A DNA stretch of 64,000 nt from the NCBI RefSeq assembly GCF_022539665.2, contig NC_081331.1, forward strand, positions 7,533,534-7,597,533, written 5' to 3'. The translations under genes were made by a program, and so were the position numbers. Below, piece by piece: positions 1 through 10,925 of this stretch. Each line of letters begins with the position of its first letter. Position 1 is the stretch's first letter. The notes beneath the pieces were generated by a model. That model saw nothing but the letters and a program-made list of their open reading frames with translations, was not told the origin of the DNA and searched no databases. The stretch is from Daphnia carinata. Its lineage: Eukaryota > Arthropoda > Branchiopoda > Diplostraca > Daphniidae.

Positions 1-1129
1 AATTTTCTCATTACATAATGTTCTACTGGTAGCAGTATTACCACTTCTCTATTGTTGTAAATTAACCAGTTATGTTAGTCGTCTGTCTAGGGACTACGTT
101 CTTTTCCTCCCACTTAATCTCCCTCGTCACTCATAGTTTCCTTAGTTTTCTGTATTCCCATGGTATGGTTTCTCTCATTACTGTTATGACTTCTGGAATT
201 GCTTCTTGTTGCATTTTTCTTGTACGTCTGATACGTTGGTCTGGCACGTTTGAATTTGTCCTTTTTCAGGGTTTTAATTGTATTCTACGCAGTTCCGGAG
301 TTCACACAAGCAAAAAAGAAAAGAAAGTTTTTTTAGGCTGAATATGGAAACTTCAGTATCTTCTCTTCGTGCACGGATGACAATAGTCCCGTCCGCGAAA
401 ATTTACAAAGCAGCTTTTTGTTGATTTTTTTGGTCTCCTATTGTTCGTCCTGCATCAACCAGCTAAACTAGTCATAATCCCAGATTTTCGGATCGTTCGG
501 ATGGAAAGAGACTCCCTCTCTTTGAGGCTCTTGAATGCTAGTACCAGAAACGGTAACTGACTCGTCGTCGTCTGGAATCTTTTGTCCTGATTGCCCTTGA
601 TTTCGTGGTATAGGTGATATAAACTGAAGTTGAGCTGATTTTCCAATAGATTGGCTCTTGTTGTTAGAAAAACCCAAAAGCGTGCTCGGTAGAAAACTAG
701 TTTTGGACGCGCTTTTGAATAGGAGAATTCCCAAGTGAGAAGGCGAGAAGCTAAGCTAGCATAAAGCGAAGGTGCATGTTAACAGGCGCAGCGCTGCCTC
801 TGCCACGGGTCCAAGTTTTATGAGGGGCGGTCTTAACTATTGAGGCCACTTTATCATACGCAACATTTGACCTTAATTTCATAACTTAGTTTTATCTGTC
901 TGTAATTTTGTACTAGAAACGGGAGTAACAGATTTTTTTAATGACCTCTGTTTTTTTAAGTCTTACAATTCTGAGGTTTATCTGGACCGTTCCCTTACCA
1001 GTTTGAGCTACGGACGTTATGAGAATTACTAAAGTGTCTACAGAGATAGACCTACAGAAAATTTTTGACCCGCCAGGAATAATGTCATCCGTCATTGTGG
1101 TTGAGTTTGAACAATCGCTTTCACCATTA
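1..1129. other. No confident gene; one unexplained minus-strand ORF
   Basis: I see no recognisable family here. The only reading frame with protein-like composition is on the - strand at 468-734 (88 codons). It is Ser/Gln/Pro-rich with an acidic C-terminal half containing PDDDES and ending in DPKIWDYD. It could be the tail of a transposon polyprotein or a host exon; nothing in the sequence decides. The + frame at 72-341 is low-complexity and unconvincing. Confidence 0.3.
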
Positions 1130-1387
1130 CGTAAAGCATTCTCTCCGTGTGGGGAATGACTTTACATGCTTCTAATCAAATCATAAGAGAGAATTCGAGA
1201 GGCGTTTTACCCGTAACAATGAATGTATTTGTCTAGGCTGCAGGTGTTCATCCAGTTAGCAAGTGTTCATTGAGGTCATACGTGTTGCGCATAGTGTGCT
1301 GCAACTAATAAGTATACTCTTGGTAATGAGTAAACATGCAAAGAAGGGGAATATATATTGAAGATAGATATATTTGGCTTCGTTACC
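1130..1387 (-). repeat. Internally deleted LTR remnant, gypsy-B family
   Basis: Read on the + strand this segment begins with GTAAAGCATTCTCTCCGTGT and ends with GGCTTCGTTAC. These match the two ends of the 736-bp LTR at 49959-50694, including the middle block GCTGCAGGTGTTCAT. At about 258 bp it has lost roughly two thirds of the LTR. No internal element sequence flanks it, so it is either a solo LTR or a relic. Orientation is minus, as for gypsy-B. Confidence 0.65.
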
Positions 1388-1810
1388 AATTTTTAATTCA
1401 TCTAGAACAAAAACTTAAACTGCTTAATTATACCCGATAAAATGTTAAGTAAAATCAGGTCTTTTAGCGGCCAAATAGCCTAACTTGTGTACTGAAATAT
1501 CGAAGACTAATTTTTTCAATCCATAAAATAATAATATTAAATCTTGGAAAAAAAACTATTTAGTATGACTAGTTTTGGGCAATTTAACAACATAATAATT
1601 TCTGCTTATTTCAGACATACAAAACTAATCTCCAACTCATAAGGAAAATGCAGTTATTCTTACATCAATTAATGTCAAATTTTAAGAGCAATTGATTGTT
1701 ACGTAATACTTCAATGCTCCTTGTGTTTTTGAATTTCATGAAAATCCTTGATGAAATTGAGCTGATTCATATACCTAGATTTTTAAATTCATTTTGTTGA
1801 TTGGTCCCGC
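1388..1810. other. AT-rich spacer, nothing recognised
   Basis: AT-rich DNA with no reading frame, repeat or RNA fold I can support. The last eight bases (GGTCCCGC, 1803-1810) match the sequence just upstream of the BEL-2 3' LTR; see findings. Confidence 0.4.
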
Positions 1811-2237
1811 TGTCACATACGGTGCTGCCCTCGCGGGCAGGGCTGTAGGGGGCACGGGCCTACAAATTTAGTGTGTGTAATTTTTTTGGTTTTTTTTTCC
1901 TTTGTCTGCCTTTTGGGAGGTTGTGACCAGTTAATAGTCAAGTACAGCCGAATTAAGTTGTCTAAGTTTTTTTGTGTCGTATTTTTGTTGTCTCTTTGTC
2001 CCCGAAACAGTTTTCACCCAGACAGTTGTCTCGTTTTAAGTTTTTGACCCAGACAGTCACCTTTTGTTTCGTCTTCCACTAAGTAAATTGCTCCTGCCCC
2101 ATCTTTGTCACCTAGAACAGCTAAAAATACAGTGTCGTCATTCCCAATCACATTCACCTTTCTCATTTTCCCTTACTTTTTCATCATCCCTCTCATCTCT
2201 CTCTCTGTTACGTTCCCAACACGGGGAATTAGTAACA
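1811..2237 (+). repeat. BEL-1 5' LTR
   Basis: 427 bp, starting TGTCACATACGG and ending TTAGTAACA, so it has TGT...ACA termini. A six-base stem-loop (CTGCCC, loop TCGC, GGGCAG) lies near the start and is conserved in BEL-2. It is near-identical to 7278-7718 apart from small indels and substitutions. Confidence 0.9.
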
Positions 2238-2239
2238 AA

Positions 2240-2257
2240 TGGTGCTGAAATCCGGAA
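2240..2257 (+). promoter_or_regulatory. BEL-1 primer-binding site
   Basis: TGGTGCTGAAATCCGGAA starts two bases after the 5' LTR, the position and TGG start expected of a tRNA primer-binding site. BEL-2 has TGGTGCCGAAACTCGGGA in the same place. I cannot name the tRNA without a search. Confidence 0.7.
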
Positions 2258-2480
2258 TTTGACGAACACGTGCATTTCTCGTCCTCGTTTGTAAAAACCC
2301 TCGCTTGATCCGTAAATTGTCGGGTATTTTCCCTGTAAAACTTTGGCAGACGTCTACGCCAGCCTGAAGGCTAAGCCCTACCACGCGTTTGCCATCTGGC
2401 TGGAAGATCGGTGTATCTACGTGAATCATCGAGATTCATTAACGTGTGACTCTATCAGCCTTTAATAACGCTTCTACGTC

Positions 2481-4519
2481 ATGAGTGAAGCCGTACCAAA
2501 AGCCGAAAATATGGACATGGACGGCCATAACCCAATGGTAGACGCATTGAAACCTGAACGGCAGAAGAGTGAGAGGCCACTACTTCCCGAAAACGATCTC
2601 AAGAAGAAATGTGATAAGAGAAAGGCGGCCCACACAAAGTTAACGACAACTCAGAAAGGCAGTGGAAGACCACAAGACGGGAGCCATCAGATTGAAGAAG
2701 TTGCAAGTAACAGCATGGCGTGACGAATTGATTCCTATATATGAAGAAGTCAAAGAAATACGTAGCAAGTATACAGAAAGTATATCCGGCCTGACTGATC
2801 AGCAACGTCAAGCATGTGACAAGTGGGAAGTAGACTTCAAAACTGATCACGGGGAAATTGCCAAATTTGATAGTCGCTACGCCACTTCCTCGAATCAATC
2901 CGTCAGCTCGATCGGGACATCAGCCTCGGACATCACATGCCCCACGTTATCCGAAAAGAGACATACCAACGTTAAACCAACCAGCCTTCTCCAACAATTA
3001 AGCCATGGGGAGTTGGAGACTGAAGCTCACATGCTGAAGCTGGAATTGAAGTTGGAAACCGCAAGGGCTGAGATGGAGGCAAACACAACTTCCATCACAG
3101 CAACCCTTAATAAGGAATTAAGGAGCATGAGTGAACAGTAAGGTAAACTCATTGACAGCTCAAGAGTCACGTCCAAAGACATCGCGGCCAACAACACGCT
3201 AGTCAGGGAAGCACATCAAACGTTGGACGGGTTGGATAAGAAAATTGATGCAGTTAAAGTGGAGTTAAACGCCAAAATCGAAGACCTTCGAATGGAAGTA
3301 GACGTGATGAAAGTTCAACCACGAACGATTCAAGATAAACGATCTCCCGAGCGATCACAATTCTCACAACCTCGTCAAAACGTTTCTACCCTGTCACCCC
3401 TCCGTACGATGGAAGATACAGTCCGACATCGTAGAAGATTGGTCGCCGCCGATGCATTTCCACGAGATCCGTGGCGTGGGGCTATGGCCACGACGACGTC
3501 CAGTTGCGACCCTACGGATCACGATGAAGATGAGGGCTCTGAACGTTCACACAACCACAGTCAAGCAAATCGTCCTCACAGCAGTTTTTGCAGCCGTTTC
3601 CAACCTCCAAACATCAAGATCCAGCTGTTCGACGGTAACCCTAAGAATTAAGCTCGATTCAAGGCCAAATTCCAGTCCATGTGTGAAGAGTATGAGGACT
3701 CTCCGGTACTTCTTTTTATGTTGGAGGAGCTGCTAGCCGAAGAGGTACGTAATGAAATCGGTGAATGTCTGACCGATGGAACAATGTACTCCGTGGTGTG
3801 GGAGCGTTTGGACGTGGTCTACGGTCGTACTGAGATTATGGATCAGACGTGCCTCGACGACCTTTTACAGGTCCCGCCACTGAAGAGCCTAGATGCTGCC
3901 AGCCTCAAGACTTTCGCAAACCGTCTTCACGGAGCAGTAGCCACGCTCTCAAAATCGAAGTACAGCCATGAGCTGTACAGCCGTACCACCTTGATGGCCC
4001 TTGAAGCAAAATTGACGCCTTACCTCAAGGATAAGTGGAACGAAAAACGGAAAAAGACAGGCGTAGAACTGAATGTTCTAGACTTAGACGACTAGGTAAC
4101 GTTCGTCCATGAGGGGTAAAAGTTCTACATGAGCAAACAGCATGGAAAAAAATGTATTCCAGTCTTTACCCAAGTCGACGTCCAAAGGTGTAAAGTTCGA
4201 CGAAAGGAAACACTTCAAGAGACCCAGCATCCCATACACGTCGACCATTGGACACGTATCGACGATGGAAGGTTAAAAAACATCGGCGTCATCATCTTCA
4301 GCAACTATGCCTACAAGGAGCCGATCAACCTCGGGGAAGATGCAAGCCGAGAAGGCCGAATGGTGGAAATGCCTTGTATGTAACGGCAGGGCCCACAATC
4401 TCTCAACCTGTACCGCTTTCATGTCTCTCACGCCCACGAAAAGGGCTGAAAAGGTATTCAAGTCTGGAAGTTGTTAGTTATGTCTTACGGGAAAACACGA
4501 ACGCAAGGAGTGTCCCAGG
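2481..4519 (+). pseudogene. gag: BEL-1 gag (broken)
   Basis: Starts MSEAVPKAEN, aligning with the BEL-2 gag start MSVAVPKAEN. The Gag polyprotein would assemble the cytoplasmic particle. Frameshifts and stops divide it: an early frameshift near 2660, a TAA in what should read SEQLSK (about 3139), a TAA after GNPKN (about 3649), and a TAG after LDLDD (about 4093). The block MLEELLAEEVRNEIGECLTD matches BEL-2 with few changes and lies in the DUF1759-like Gag region. The zinc-knuckle part survives only in pieces up to GKHERKEC and VP at 4519, where the internal deletion begins. Confidence 0.85.
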
Positions 4520-6154
4520 CTACATTTGGGAAGAAAATACAGAGCCAGAAGAACGGGATGTAAAGGTGATTCGTGTCTTGGCAGTAAAAACCGAATATAA
4601 AACCACATCATCGATCGATGTGTCGTACGTCTTTCCAGCCTGTTGAAACTTCAACGAGTGGTGGCATGGAGTCAAAGATTTGTCAACAACGCTCGAACAA
4701 AATTACGTGGAGAAAAACCCATGGTCGGAGAGTTAACGGTAAAAGACATGGTAACGTCGCTGACAAAATGCGTCATACATGCACAGGAATTGGTCTTTGC
4801 CGAAGAATTCTACACCTTTCGAAAGAATCTGGAATTGTCACTCAGATCAAAGCTTCGCACCTTCAAGCTCTTCTTGGATGAAATCAGACAGCTGCGAATA
4901 GGCGGACGTATACTTCACGCGCCAATAGACTATGCAGCTAAGCACCCCTTACTCCTACCAGCGACGCAACCTTTAACACGGAGAATAGTTTGGGATTATC
5001 ACATAAGACATCTGCACGTCAAAACCGAGAGATTACTGACGGACCTCCTTTCACGCTATTGGATACTTTCGGGACGCAAGATGGTAAAATCCGTAATCAA
5101 CAATTGCTGGTCTTGCAAGCGTACGTCGTCAAAGCCTAGCCCTCCGTTGATGGCTTCACTACCAGTCCACCGTTTAGCACCCCATCTGCCCGCGTTCACG
5201 TACAAAGGGATCGATTACTTTAGACCTTTAACTGTACGAGTCGGTGGAAGAGGAAGAGGACACGAAAAACGTTATATTAACCTATTAACGTGCTTGACGA
5301 CACGAGCAGTTCACCTGGAAGTAGCGGTTTATGTATGGAGTAGTTTCTTTGTTTCTCCCGCTTTACCAGCCTGCGAGGGAAGCCGAAAGTGGTTTATAGT
5401 GACAATGGAACAAACTTTGTTGCCGCCGAACAGGAGCTTCGACAAGCCCTAGAAGAACTTGTTACTAAACACGAAGAACTTACTTTGGTAATGGCTTGTT
5501 AGCAAATAGAGTGGAACTCTTCTCCACCCTATGAACCACACTTTGGTGGTGTTTGGGAAAGAATCGTACAGTCTTGCAAACGGGCAATGAAAACCAGCAT
5601 AGTTAATTGCCTAGTCACGGACCAAGTGTTACGGACCGTCATTGTTGAAGTAGCAGCTCTGTTAAGTGCCCGGCCGTTAACACACTTAAGCATGGATCCT
5701 GAAGATCCGGAATCTTTAATTCCCAATCACCTCCTATACGGTGGAGCTTGGCCGTACTTGCCCCTCCAGCTGGCTGACGTGGGAGATATGAACGTCACCA
5801 ACAACCAGCTTCTCTAAAGCCAAGGCATCCTCCAACACTTTTTGAACAGATGGCTACGTGAATACGTTCCTCACTTAACAGAAAGAAGAAAATGGCAAGA
5901 AAATAGGCCTAACATCAGCGTAGGGGTTGGTCCTTGTAATTGAACCAAATACTTTGCGTGGTCAGTGGCCGTTGGGCGAAGTGCTTGAAGTTATTCCCAG
6001 CCCTACTGACAATGTTGTTCGAGTAGTAAAAGTGAAGCTCAGCAGCCATCCAAGACCATGTATTCGACCGGTGGCCAAACTATTTATCATGGTTGTGGCA
6101 AAAGATCACGAAGTTTATGCACAGGGAGAGAAAACGGAATCCTCAAACGCGTAA
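4520..6154 (+). pseudogene. pol: BEL-1 integrase and C-terminal domain (broken)
   Basis: Directly after the truncated zinc-knuckle the sequence jumps to EEREDV-type residues upstream of integrase (EPEERDVKVIRVLAVKTE), which in BEL-2 lie about 2.5 kb further on. The zinc-binding half includes DYHIRHLHVKTERLLTDLL, YWILSGRKMVKSVINNCWSC and a downstream CKR. The core includes LTCLTTRAVHLEVA and the DNGTNF block, now frameshifted. The DUF5641-like tail with LRGQWPLGEVLEVIPS is visible to 6154. Frameshifts and stops near 4640, 5310, 5450, 5500 and 5817 make it non-functional. Confidence 0.85.
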
Positions 6155-6515
6155 ACGTTCAACTTTAGTATTTTAAAAATGTAAATATTGCTTGTAATGG
6201 AGTTAAAATCAAGAGCCGAAGTCGCAAATTCAAAATTGCAAATGCGACAAGTACAATCATGTGATGAAAACATATAAATGTCAACAACGTAGAAAAATCG
6301 CAACCTAAACTCTGGTGGGATTCACTAAGCTCTGTGCCATCCATATTCAAGTTCAAATACAGGGCAAAAGGCAAAAGTCAGGTCGCCTGCTGTTTAGTAC
6401 TACAAAAAAAAACGTGAAACCGTTTAGCCTACCCTGCTAGTAGACGATATTCAGTCGACCTAACTTTGCTTAGTGTGCACGTCTCCTGTGTACCCCTACG
6501 TCCAACGTTAGTAAA

Positions 6516-7193
6516 ATGGCCGAAAATTCATTCCCATCCGCAGCATCCGTGAAAGAGAAGTTGAAAGTGAGTCGTGAGCGTGAAGAGGAATGAGCCGCCA
6601 ACCTCAAGGAGACGATCGAAGACATTTTGCGGTCTAAAACAGAAGCCATCAACCAAGTCTACAGGTACCAACGTGTGATCCTCCGTCTCGACGAGGAGTA
6701 TGAGAAGAGGCAGCAAGGTCTCGTGAACGTACACGTTCACTTCAATACCGAGCGAGAGACAATGATGAGTGGGTACATCGGGTCTCTCTTACGCAAGGAT
6801 CGAGAAAAGGCGGCCGATGCTCCGGTACCCACGCCGGTCGCCACCCCAGATCGTCCCATGTTCATCGTCCCGCCGCACACTCCTAATATCGCGTGCTTCC
6901 TGAAGTTGCACGTTTCGGGAGCAAGCCCATGCAAGAGGATGATCTCAACCTGTGAGGATTTTATGCTTGTCACAAACTAAGACCGGTTAGAGTTCCTCCT
7001 TCAACAACGCCGGTACTTTGGGTGCTTCGTGCCGACGGTTGTAGCTGGATACGTAAGGCTCACGGATTGCCCCCACCCTCGTCATTGAGGGTTGTACAAC
7101 ACCCGTGACCACCACCAGATCCTCTGTGGCACAAAAAAGGCGTACAAGAACATTCTCCCAACCGCTAAACTCATGTTCGACCACGTAAACTGA
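6516..7193 (+). pseudogene. BEL-1 ORF3, zinc-knuckle protein downstream of pol (broken)
   Basis: Begins MAENSFPSAASVKEKLKVSR and matches ORF3 of BEL-2 throughout. The first half is charged and heptad-like (KEKLK.SREREE, EEYEKRQQGLVNVHVHF). The second half has a Gag-like zinc-knuckle pattern with RRYFGCF, TDCPHP and DHHQILC, although several cysteines are replaced here. In-frame stops lie near 6591, 6978 and 7086. Having ORF3 in two diverged subfamilies suggests a family gene and not a random frame. Role unknown; a second nucleic-acid-binding Gag-like protein is my inference. Confidence 0.7.
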
Positions 7194-7277
7194 AGTAATT
7201 TTTGTTCCTTTAAAGTTGCATTGCGGAAAGTAATTGATTTTGTTTGTTAGTACACCTGTTGTCACGGTGGGTTCCAC

Positions 7278-7718
7278 TGTCACATACGGTGCTGCCCTCG
7301 CGGGCAGGGCTGTAGGGGGCACGGGCCTACACATTTAGTGTGTGTAATTTTTTTTGGTTTTTCTTTCCTTTGTCTGCCTTTTGGAGGGTTGAGATCAGTT
7401 AATAGACAAGTACAGCCGAATCAAGTTGTCTAAGTTATTTTGTGTCGCATTTTTGTTGTCTCTTTGTCCCCGAAACAGTTTTTCACCCAGACAGTTGTCT
7501 CGTTTTAAGTTTTTGACCCAGGCAGTCACCTCTTGTCTCGTCTTCCACCAAGTAAATTGCTCCTGCCCCATCTTTGTCACCTAGAACCTGTCACCTAGAA
7601 TAACTAAAAATACAGTGTCGTCATTCCCAATAATTCACCTTTCTTATTTTCCCTTAGTTTCTCATCATCCCTCTCATCTCTCTCTCTGTTACGTTCCCAG
7701 CACGGGGAATTAGTAACA
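7278..7718 (+). repeat. BEL-1 3' LTR
   Basis: 441 bp, TGTCACATACGG to TTAGTAACA, the direct repeat of 1811-2237. It carries a duplicated CACCTAGAA stretch near 7577 that is absent from the 5' copy, which accounts for much of the extra length. It is preceded by GTGGGTTCCAC, the likely remnant of the plus-strand priming site. Confidence 0.9.
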
Positions 7719-7869
7719 CTCATTATTGTTTTTTTCACCTTCTTACGTACTTTTAGGCATGTACAATGCAAAATGTTTTTCGTACAATTCTTTGAGACAT
7801 TAATGAGTAGCCAGCTCATTTGTCATTACACTAATGCGTATTCTTTCAACGTTGTTTGATGGGCTACCT
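7719..7869. other. Short unassigned spacer
   Basis: 151 bases between the BEL-1 3' LTR and the start of homology to the gypsy-B envelope end. No feature recognised. Confidence 0.4.
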
Positions 7870-7916
7870 CTAATTCCATTGAAGTAACCCGGCATATACT
7901 GACAATATGCTAAATT

Positions 7917-7927
7917 CAGGCTTGGGA
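7917..7927 (+). repeat. hAT left terminal inverted repeat
   Basis: CAGGCTTGGGA, the exact inverse of 10574-10584. The similarity continues imperfectly into the CCGATACT motif on both sides. Confidence 0.9.
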
Positions 7928-8135
7928 CTATCGTACCGATACTCGATGAAATAGTTGTCGTAAATAGTTTTTTTTAATTTCCCGACTTTCGCTCGATACT
8001 TTTTGGAATGAGTATCGATCGATAATCGGAAAACCATCGATCGATGAAATAGCCGATACCGATACTTTTGAAAATAAAAAAAAGTGCAGACGTTTATTCT
8101 TGACTCAATTTGTCATACCTGGTATTGTTGTCAAC

Positions 8136-10348
8136 ATGAGTAAACCGACCATTTTTGTACATCCCGATTTTTTTACATTTCATGCACCCGCAGAAAAGGC
8201 TGGTAATTCTCTGTACATATGTGCAAATTGTCCGAGTAAAATTAAGAGCAGTGGTCAAGTTAAAACAATTTCTGTAAGTGATATATCTCGACAAAACTTG
8301 TATTCGCATTTGTCGTCCAAACACCCTGGATTGTTGTCATCGTTTAAAGCTGCTTGCCTTCGTGGCGAATCGCAACCAAAAAAAAGAAAGTGTGACGACG
8401 TTGTAGATTTGGACGGAATTGAAAATAATCCCAGTAAAAGGCAAGCTACAATCCAAGAATCACTTACATTAAAATTAAGGAAGCCACCAAAGCCTGTTCT
8501 CACGCAAGAAGAATTTGACAATGTAGTTCTAAATTACGTCGTGGACAGTGTTTTGCCTTTGAGACACGTAGAAACTGATCCATTTCGTGAACTCATGAAA
8601 AATGTTTCACCAAGTATGATTCAATAATTCACAATTACTACAAACATATTTTAATTTCTTTTACTTTTCAGATCACGTAGTAATGTGCAGGAAAACTTTG
8701 GCAAAGAGACTATTGGCTAAATATATCACGGCAAAAGAGAAAATCATTGATCATTTATTGAAACTTAATCATGTTTGCACAACCGCAGACCTTTGGACTG
8801 CTCATGGGAAGTCTTATGTAGGGATGACTTGTCATTGGCTACACCCTACAACGTTCGAAAGGAATAGTATATGTCTTGCTATTCGAAGAGTTGTTGGCAG
8901 ACACACATACAATGTTATTGCATCTAGTCTAGACGCAATCAATGTAGAATTTGGTGTAGAAAATAAGACTGTCCTCACAATTACCGATTCAGGATCAAAC
9001 ATGTTGAAGGCGTTCACATTGTTTGGAGCAGAGCCAGTTATAAATGAGCCGGACTCTGCTGAAGAAGATGATTGCTTTAATGGCGAAGATGTTGTCCGTA
9101 CAGATTTGGACTTTGCATTGTTAAATATTGATTCCGAAGAAGAACTTTATAGACTACCGATGCACTCTCCTTGTGCTGCGCACCTATTAAGTCTTTTAGC
9201 GAAAGCAGATGCAGACAGTGCCTTATCAAACGCTCAGTTCAAGAAAAAGTCAAGATCAGCTATTGGGAAATTACAAGGCATCTTTAATAAACAACAGCGA
9301 TCCTCTTTAAGTAAAGACAAAATAAAGGAACTATTGGGTATGATTCATATCATCATCATCATTCCTTAACTCTTGAATTACATGAACTTCAAGAGTTAAG
9401 GGATGATGATGATGTTTATTTTGCAGTTAGGTTTATTTATTTTTTTTTACGTTTTTAGGAACGTTGTTTGTCATTCCCAACGATACTCGTTGGAATGCTT
9501 GGTTTGACGCAATCAAGCATGTGCACAACTTGGTATCAGATTTAGTCACCGTGAAGAAAGTGAAAAGTAATCTGAAAGCAGTTTGTGAATTTTTAAAAAT
9601 ACCAGTTCCTACTTCTGAAGACTACTTGTTCATTTCTGAGTATGTATCAGTGATGACCCCAGTTTCTTATGCTTTGGATGTTTTACAAGGGGAACAACAC
9701 ACTCAAGTTTCATCTGGATATTTGCTGCCAACTATAGTTGTGATTCGCAGACGCCTTGCCGAACTTGCATTAAAGGAACCACCACTTGCAATTTGCAAAC
9801 CCCTTGTGGAAGCTTTACAAGAAGGCCTTTCGAAACGTTTTGACCGCTTTTTTAAACTAGAATATTTTCAATTGGCAGCTGCCCTTCATCCCAAGTTTAA
9901 GCTTAACTGGTTGGATTACCAAGATGAAGAAGACTTGAAACTGAAAAACCAAATTATTACAAGGATTGAAACTAAACTACAGGCAATCGATGCAGAAAAA
10001 AGTTCAAGTTTAAACAAATCTGTTTCACCAGAAGACGAAAGAGATTTTTTTACCCTTCTTTCAAAAGGAGGAAAACAAGAAAATTTTTCCAATAGTGTCT
10101 GGAAAATGGAACTGAGTCGCTACCTTGAATCCAAGAACACCGCTGAGCTTTCATGCCTTAATCAATTTCCATTGATAAAGCAACTGTTCCACTACTATAA
10201 TGTTGGTCTCCCAGGAAGTGCTGCTTGTGAACGTCTCTTTTCTCTCGGTGGTCGCATTCTCACTCCTATGCGCACGCTTTTAGGCGACATTAATTTTGAA
10301 ATGCTTGTTTTCCTGCGTAGTAATAAGAAAGTTGTTGATAGTCACTAA
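8136..10348 (+). CDS. hAT transposase with BED zinc finger, three exons
   Basis: Cuts and pastes the flanking element in the nucleus. I read three exons: 8136-8613, 8672-9337 and 9459-10348, with GT-AG introns of 58 and 121 bases. Both junctions keep frame and give 677 residues with no stop. An N-terminal BED-type finger has YICANCPS and, after a spacer, YSHLSSKHPG. The RNase H-like core has TTADLWTAHGKSYVGMTCHW and TITDSGSNMLKAF, which hold the first two catalytic acidic residues in this family. The C-terminal dimerisation region has SAACERLFSLGGRILTP and FEMLVFLRSNK. I start at the ATG at 8136 because the upstream codons in frame lack an ATG. An acidic insert (about DSAEEDDCFNGEDVV) precedes PMHSPCAAHLLSL. 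Confidence 0.93.
9351..9414. repeat. Long hairpin inside hAT intron 2
   Basis: Two 27-base arms (9351-9377 and 9388-9414) are reverse complements with one mismatch, around a 10-base loop. The arms pair CATCATCATCAT with ATGATGATGATG and TTAACTCTTGAA with TTCAAGAGTTAA. It sits a few bases after the 5' splice site of intron 2. Confidence 0.9.
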
Positions 10349-10573
10349 TGTATTCTGGATTTCATATCCATATTTTTCATATTCATATTCCTGCTCCTTT
10401 TATTGTACAGTATTCTTTTTTATTCAATTTTTTTTTCAAAAATAAGATCATCGCAAAATCATCGTTCATCGCGATACCGATACTTTTTTTCTGAACTGTC
10501 GCCCTATATTCGAAAATAGAAAAAAACAAGGGTATCGCTATCGTAATCGAAAATGGTTTTTCAAAGTATCGGT

Positions 10574-10584
10574 TCCCAAGCCTG
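10574..10584 (-). repeat. hAT right terminal inverted repeat
   Basis: TCCCAAGCCTG on the + strand, the inverse of the left end, followed at once by the second GCTAAATT. Confidence 0.9.
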
Positions 10585-10592
10585 GCTAAATT

Positions 10593-10925
10593 ACATGAAC
10601 ATTATGGCCGATATACCCGCCGCGATAAACGAATATCCACCACCTGAATTTACGTTACGCAACAAACCAGTGCATCGAGTATTCTAGTGGCAGCAACCGC
10701 TGTGGTGACCTATATATTTTTGTGGGGATTGCCAAGAATTATTTCTTCATCTGCATATTATGTCTTTTAGTGGTGCTCCTCCCACGCATATGCTATGTTT
10801 GTGGTTTCATTATCCTCATCTGGGTCGTCTGTTGTCGCCCTTCCGACGACTCAAGACCAACAGCCTCCTAATCGATTCCAATGCGTCAACTCTGATTATC
10901 GGATGCAATCTCACGCCTCCGGTAG
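10593..10925 (+). pseudogene. env: Envelope C-terminal region of fragment C (broken)
   Basis: Aligns with the segment downstream of the gypsy-B env ORF. It carries MNIMAD, a PPPEF stretch and, in another frame, a hydrophobic block with ILCLLVV followed by cysteines and charged residues. The latter would be a membrane anchor and short tail. Stops and a frame change disable it. The TGA that precedes SNPAY at about 7881 is shared with gypsy-B. Confidence 0.6.

Larger units (their letters stand above)
1811..7718 (+). mobile_element. BEL-1: decayed BEL/Pao LTR retrotransposon
   Basis: Two LTRs in direct orientation (1811-2237 and 7278-7718) flank gag, integrase and a downstream zinc-knuckle ORF. 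All are interrupted by stops, and the protease, reverse transcriptase and RNase H region is deleted. Gag and integrase read closely alongside BEL-2 (20693-28979). The LTRs share the first 60 bases or so with BEL-2 but then diverge, so the two are different subfamilies. The 5-bp flanks (CCCGC and CTCAT) do not match, so there is no target duplication. The element cannot be autonomous. Confidence 0.9.
7917..10584 (+). mobile_element. Complete hAT DNA transposon, apparently intact
   Basis: 2668 bp bounded by inverted CAGGCTTGGGA termini and a perfect 8-bp target duplication, GCTAAATT, at 7909-7916 and 10585-10592. Eight-base duplications and CAG-type ends are diagnostic of the hAT superfamily. 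The subterminal regions carry repeated CGATACT and ATCGATCGAT motifs, plausible transposase binding sites. It encodes one spliced transposase without in-frame stops. Its insertion cleanly interrupts fragment C, so it is younger than that copy. Confidence 0.95.

Noticed and set aside
72-341. 89-codon plus-strand frame
   Set aside because: Ser/Phe/Leu low-complexity, no motif, no splice or promoter context.
2064-2294. Ser/Leu-rich frame in the BEL-1 LTR, with counterparts in BEL-2 LTRs
   Set aside because: It is translated pyrimidine-rich LTR and leader sequence, not a protein; it also crosses the LTR boundary and primer site.
9351-9414. CRISPR-like or short-repeat array reading of the ATC/GAT repeats
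   Set aside because: It is a single inverted repeat with no regular spacers, in a eukaryotic intron.
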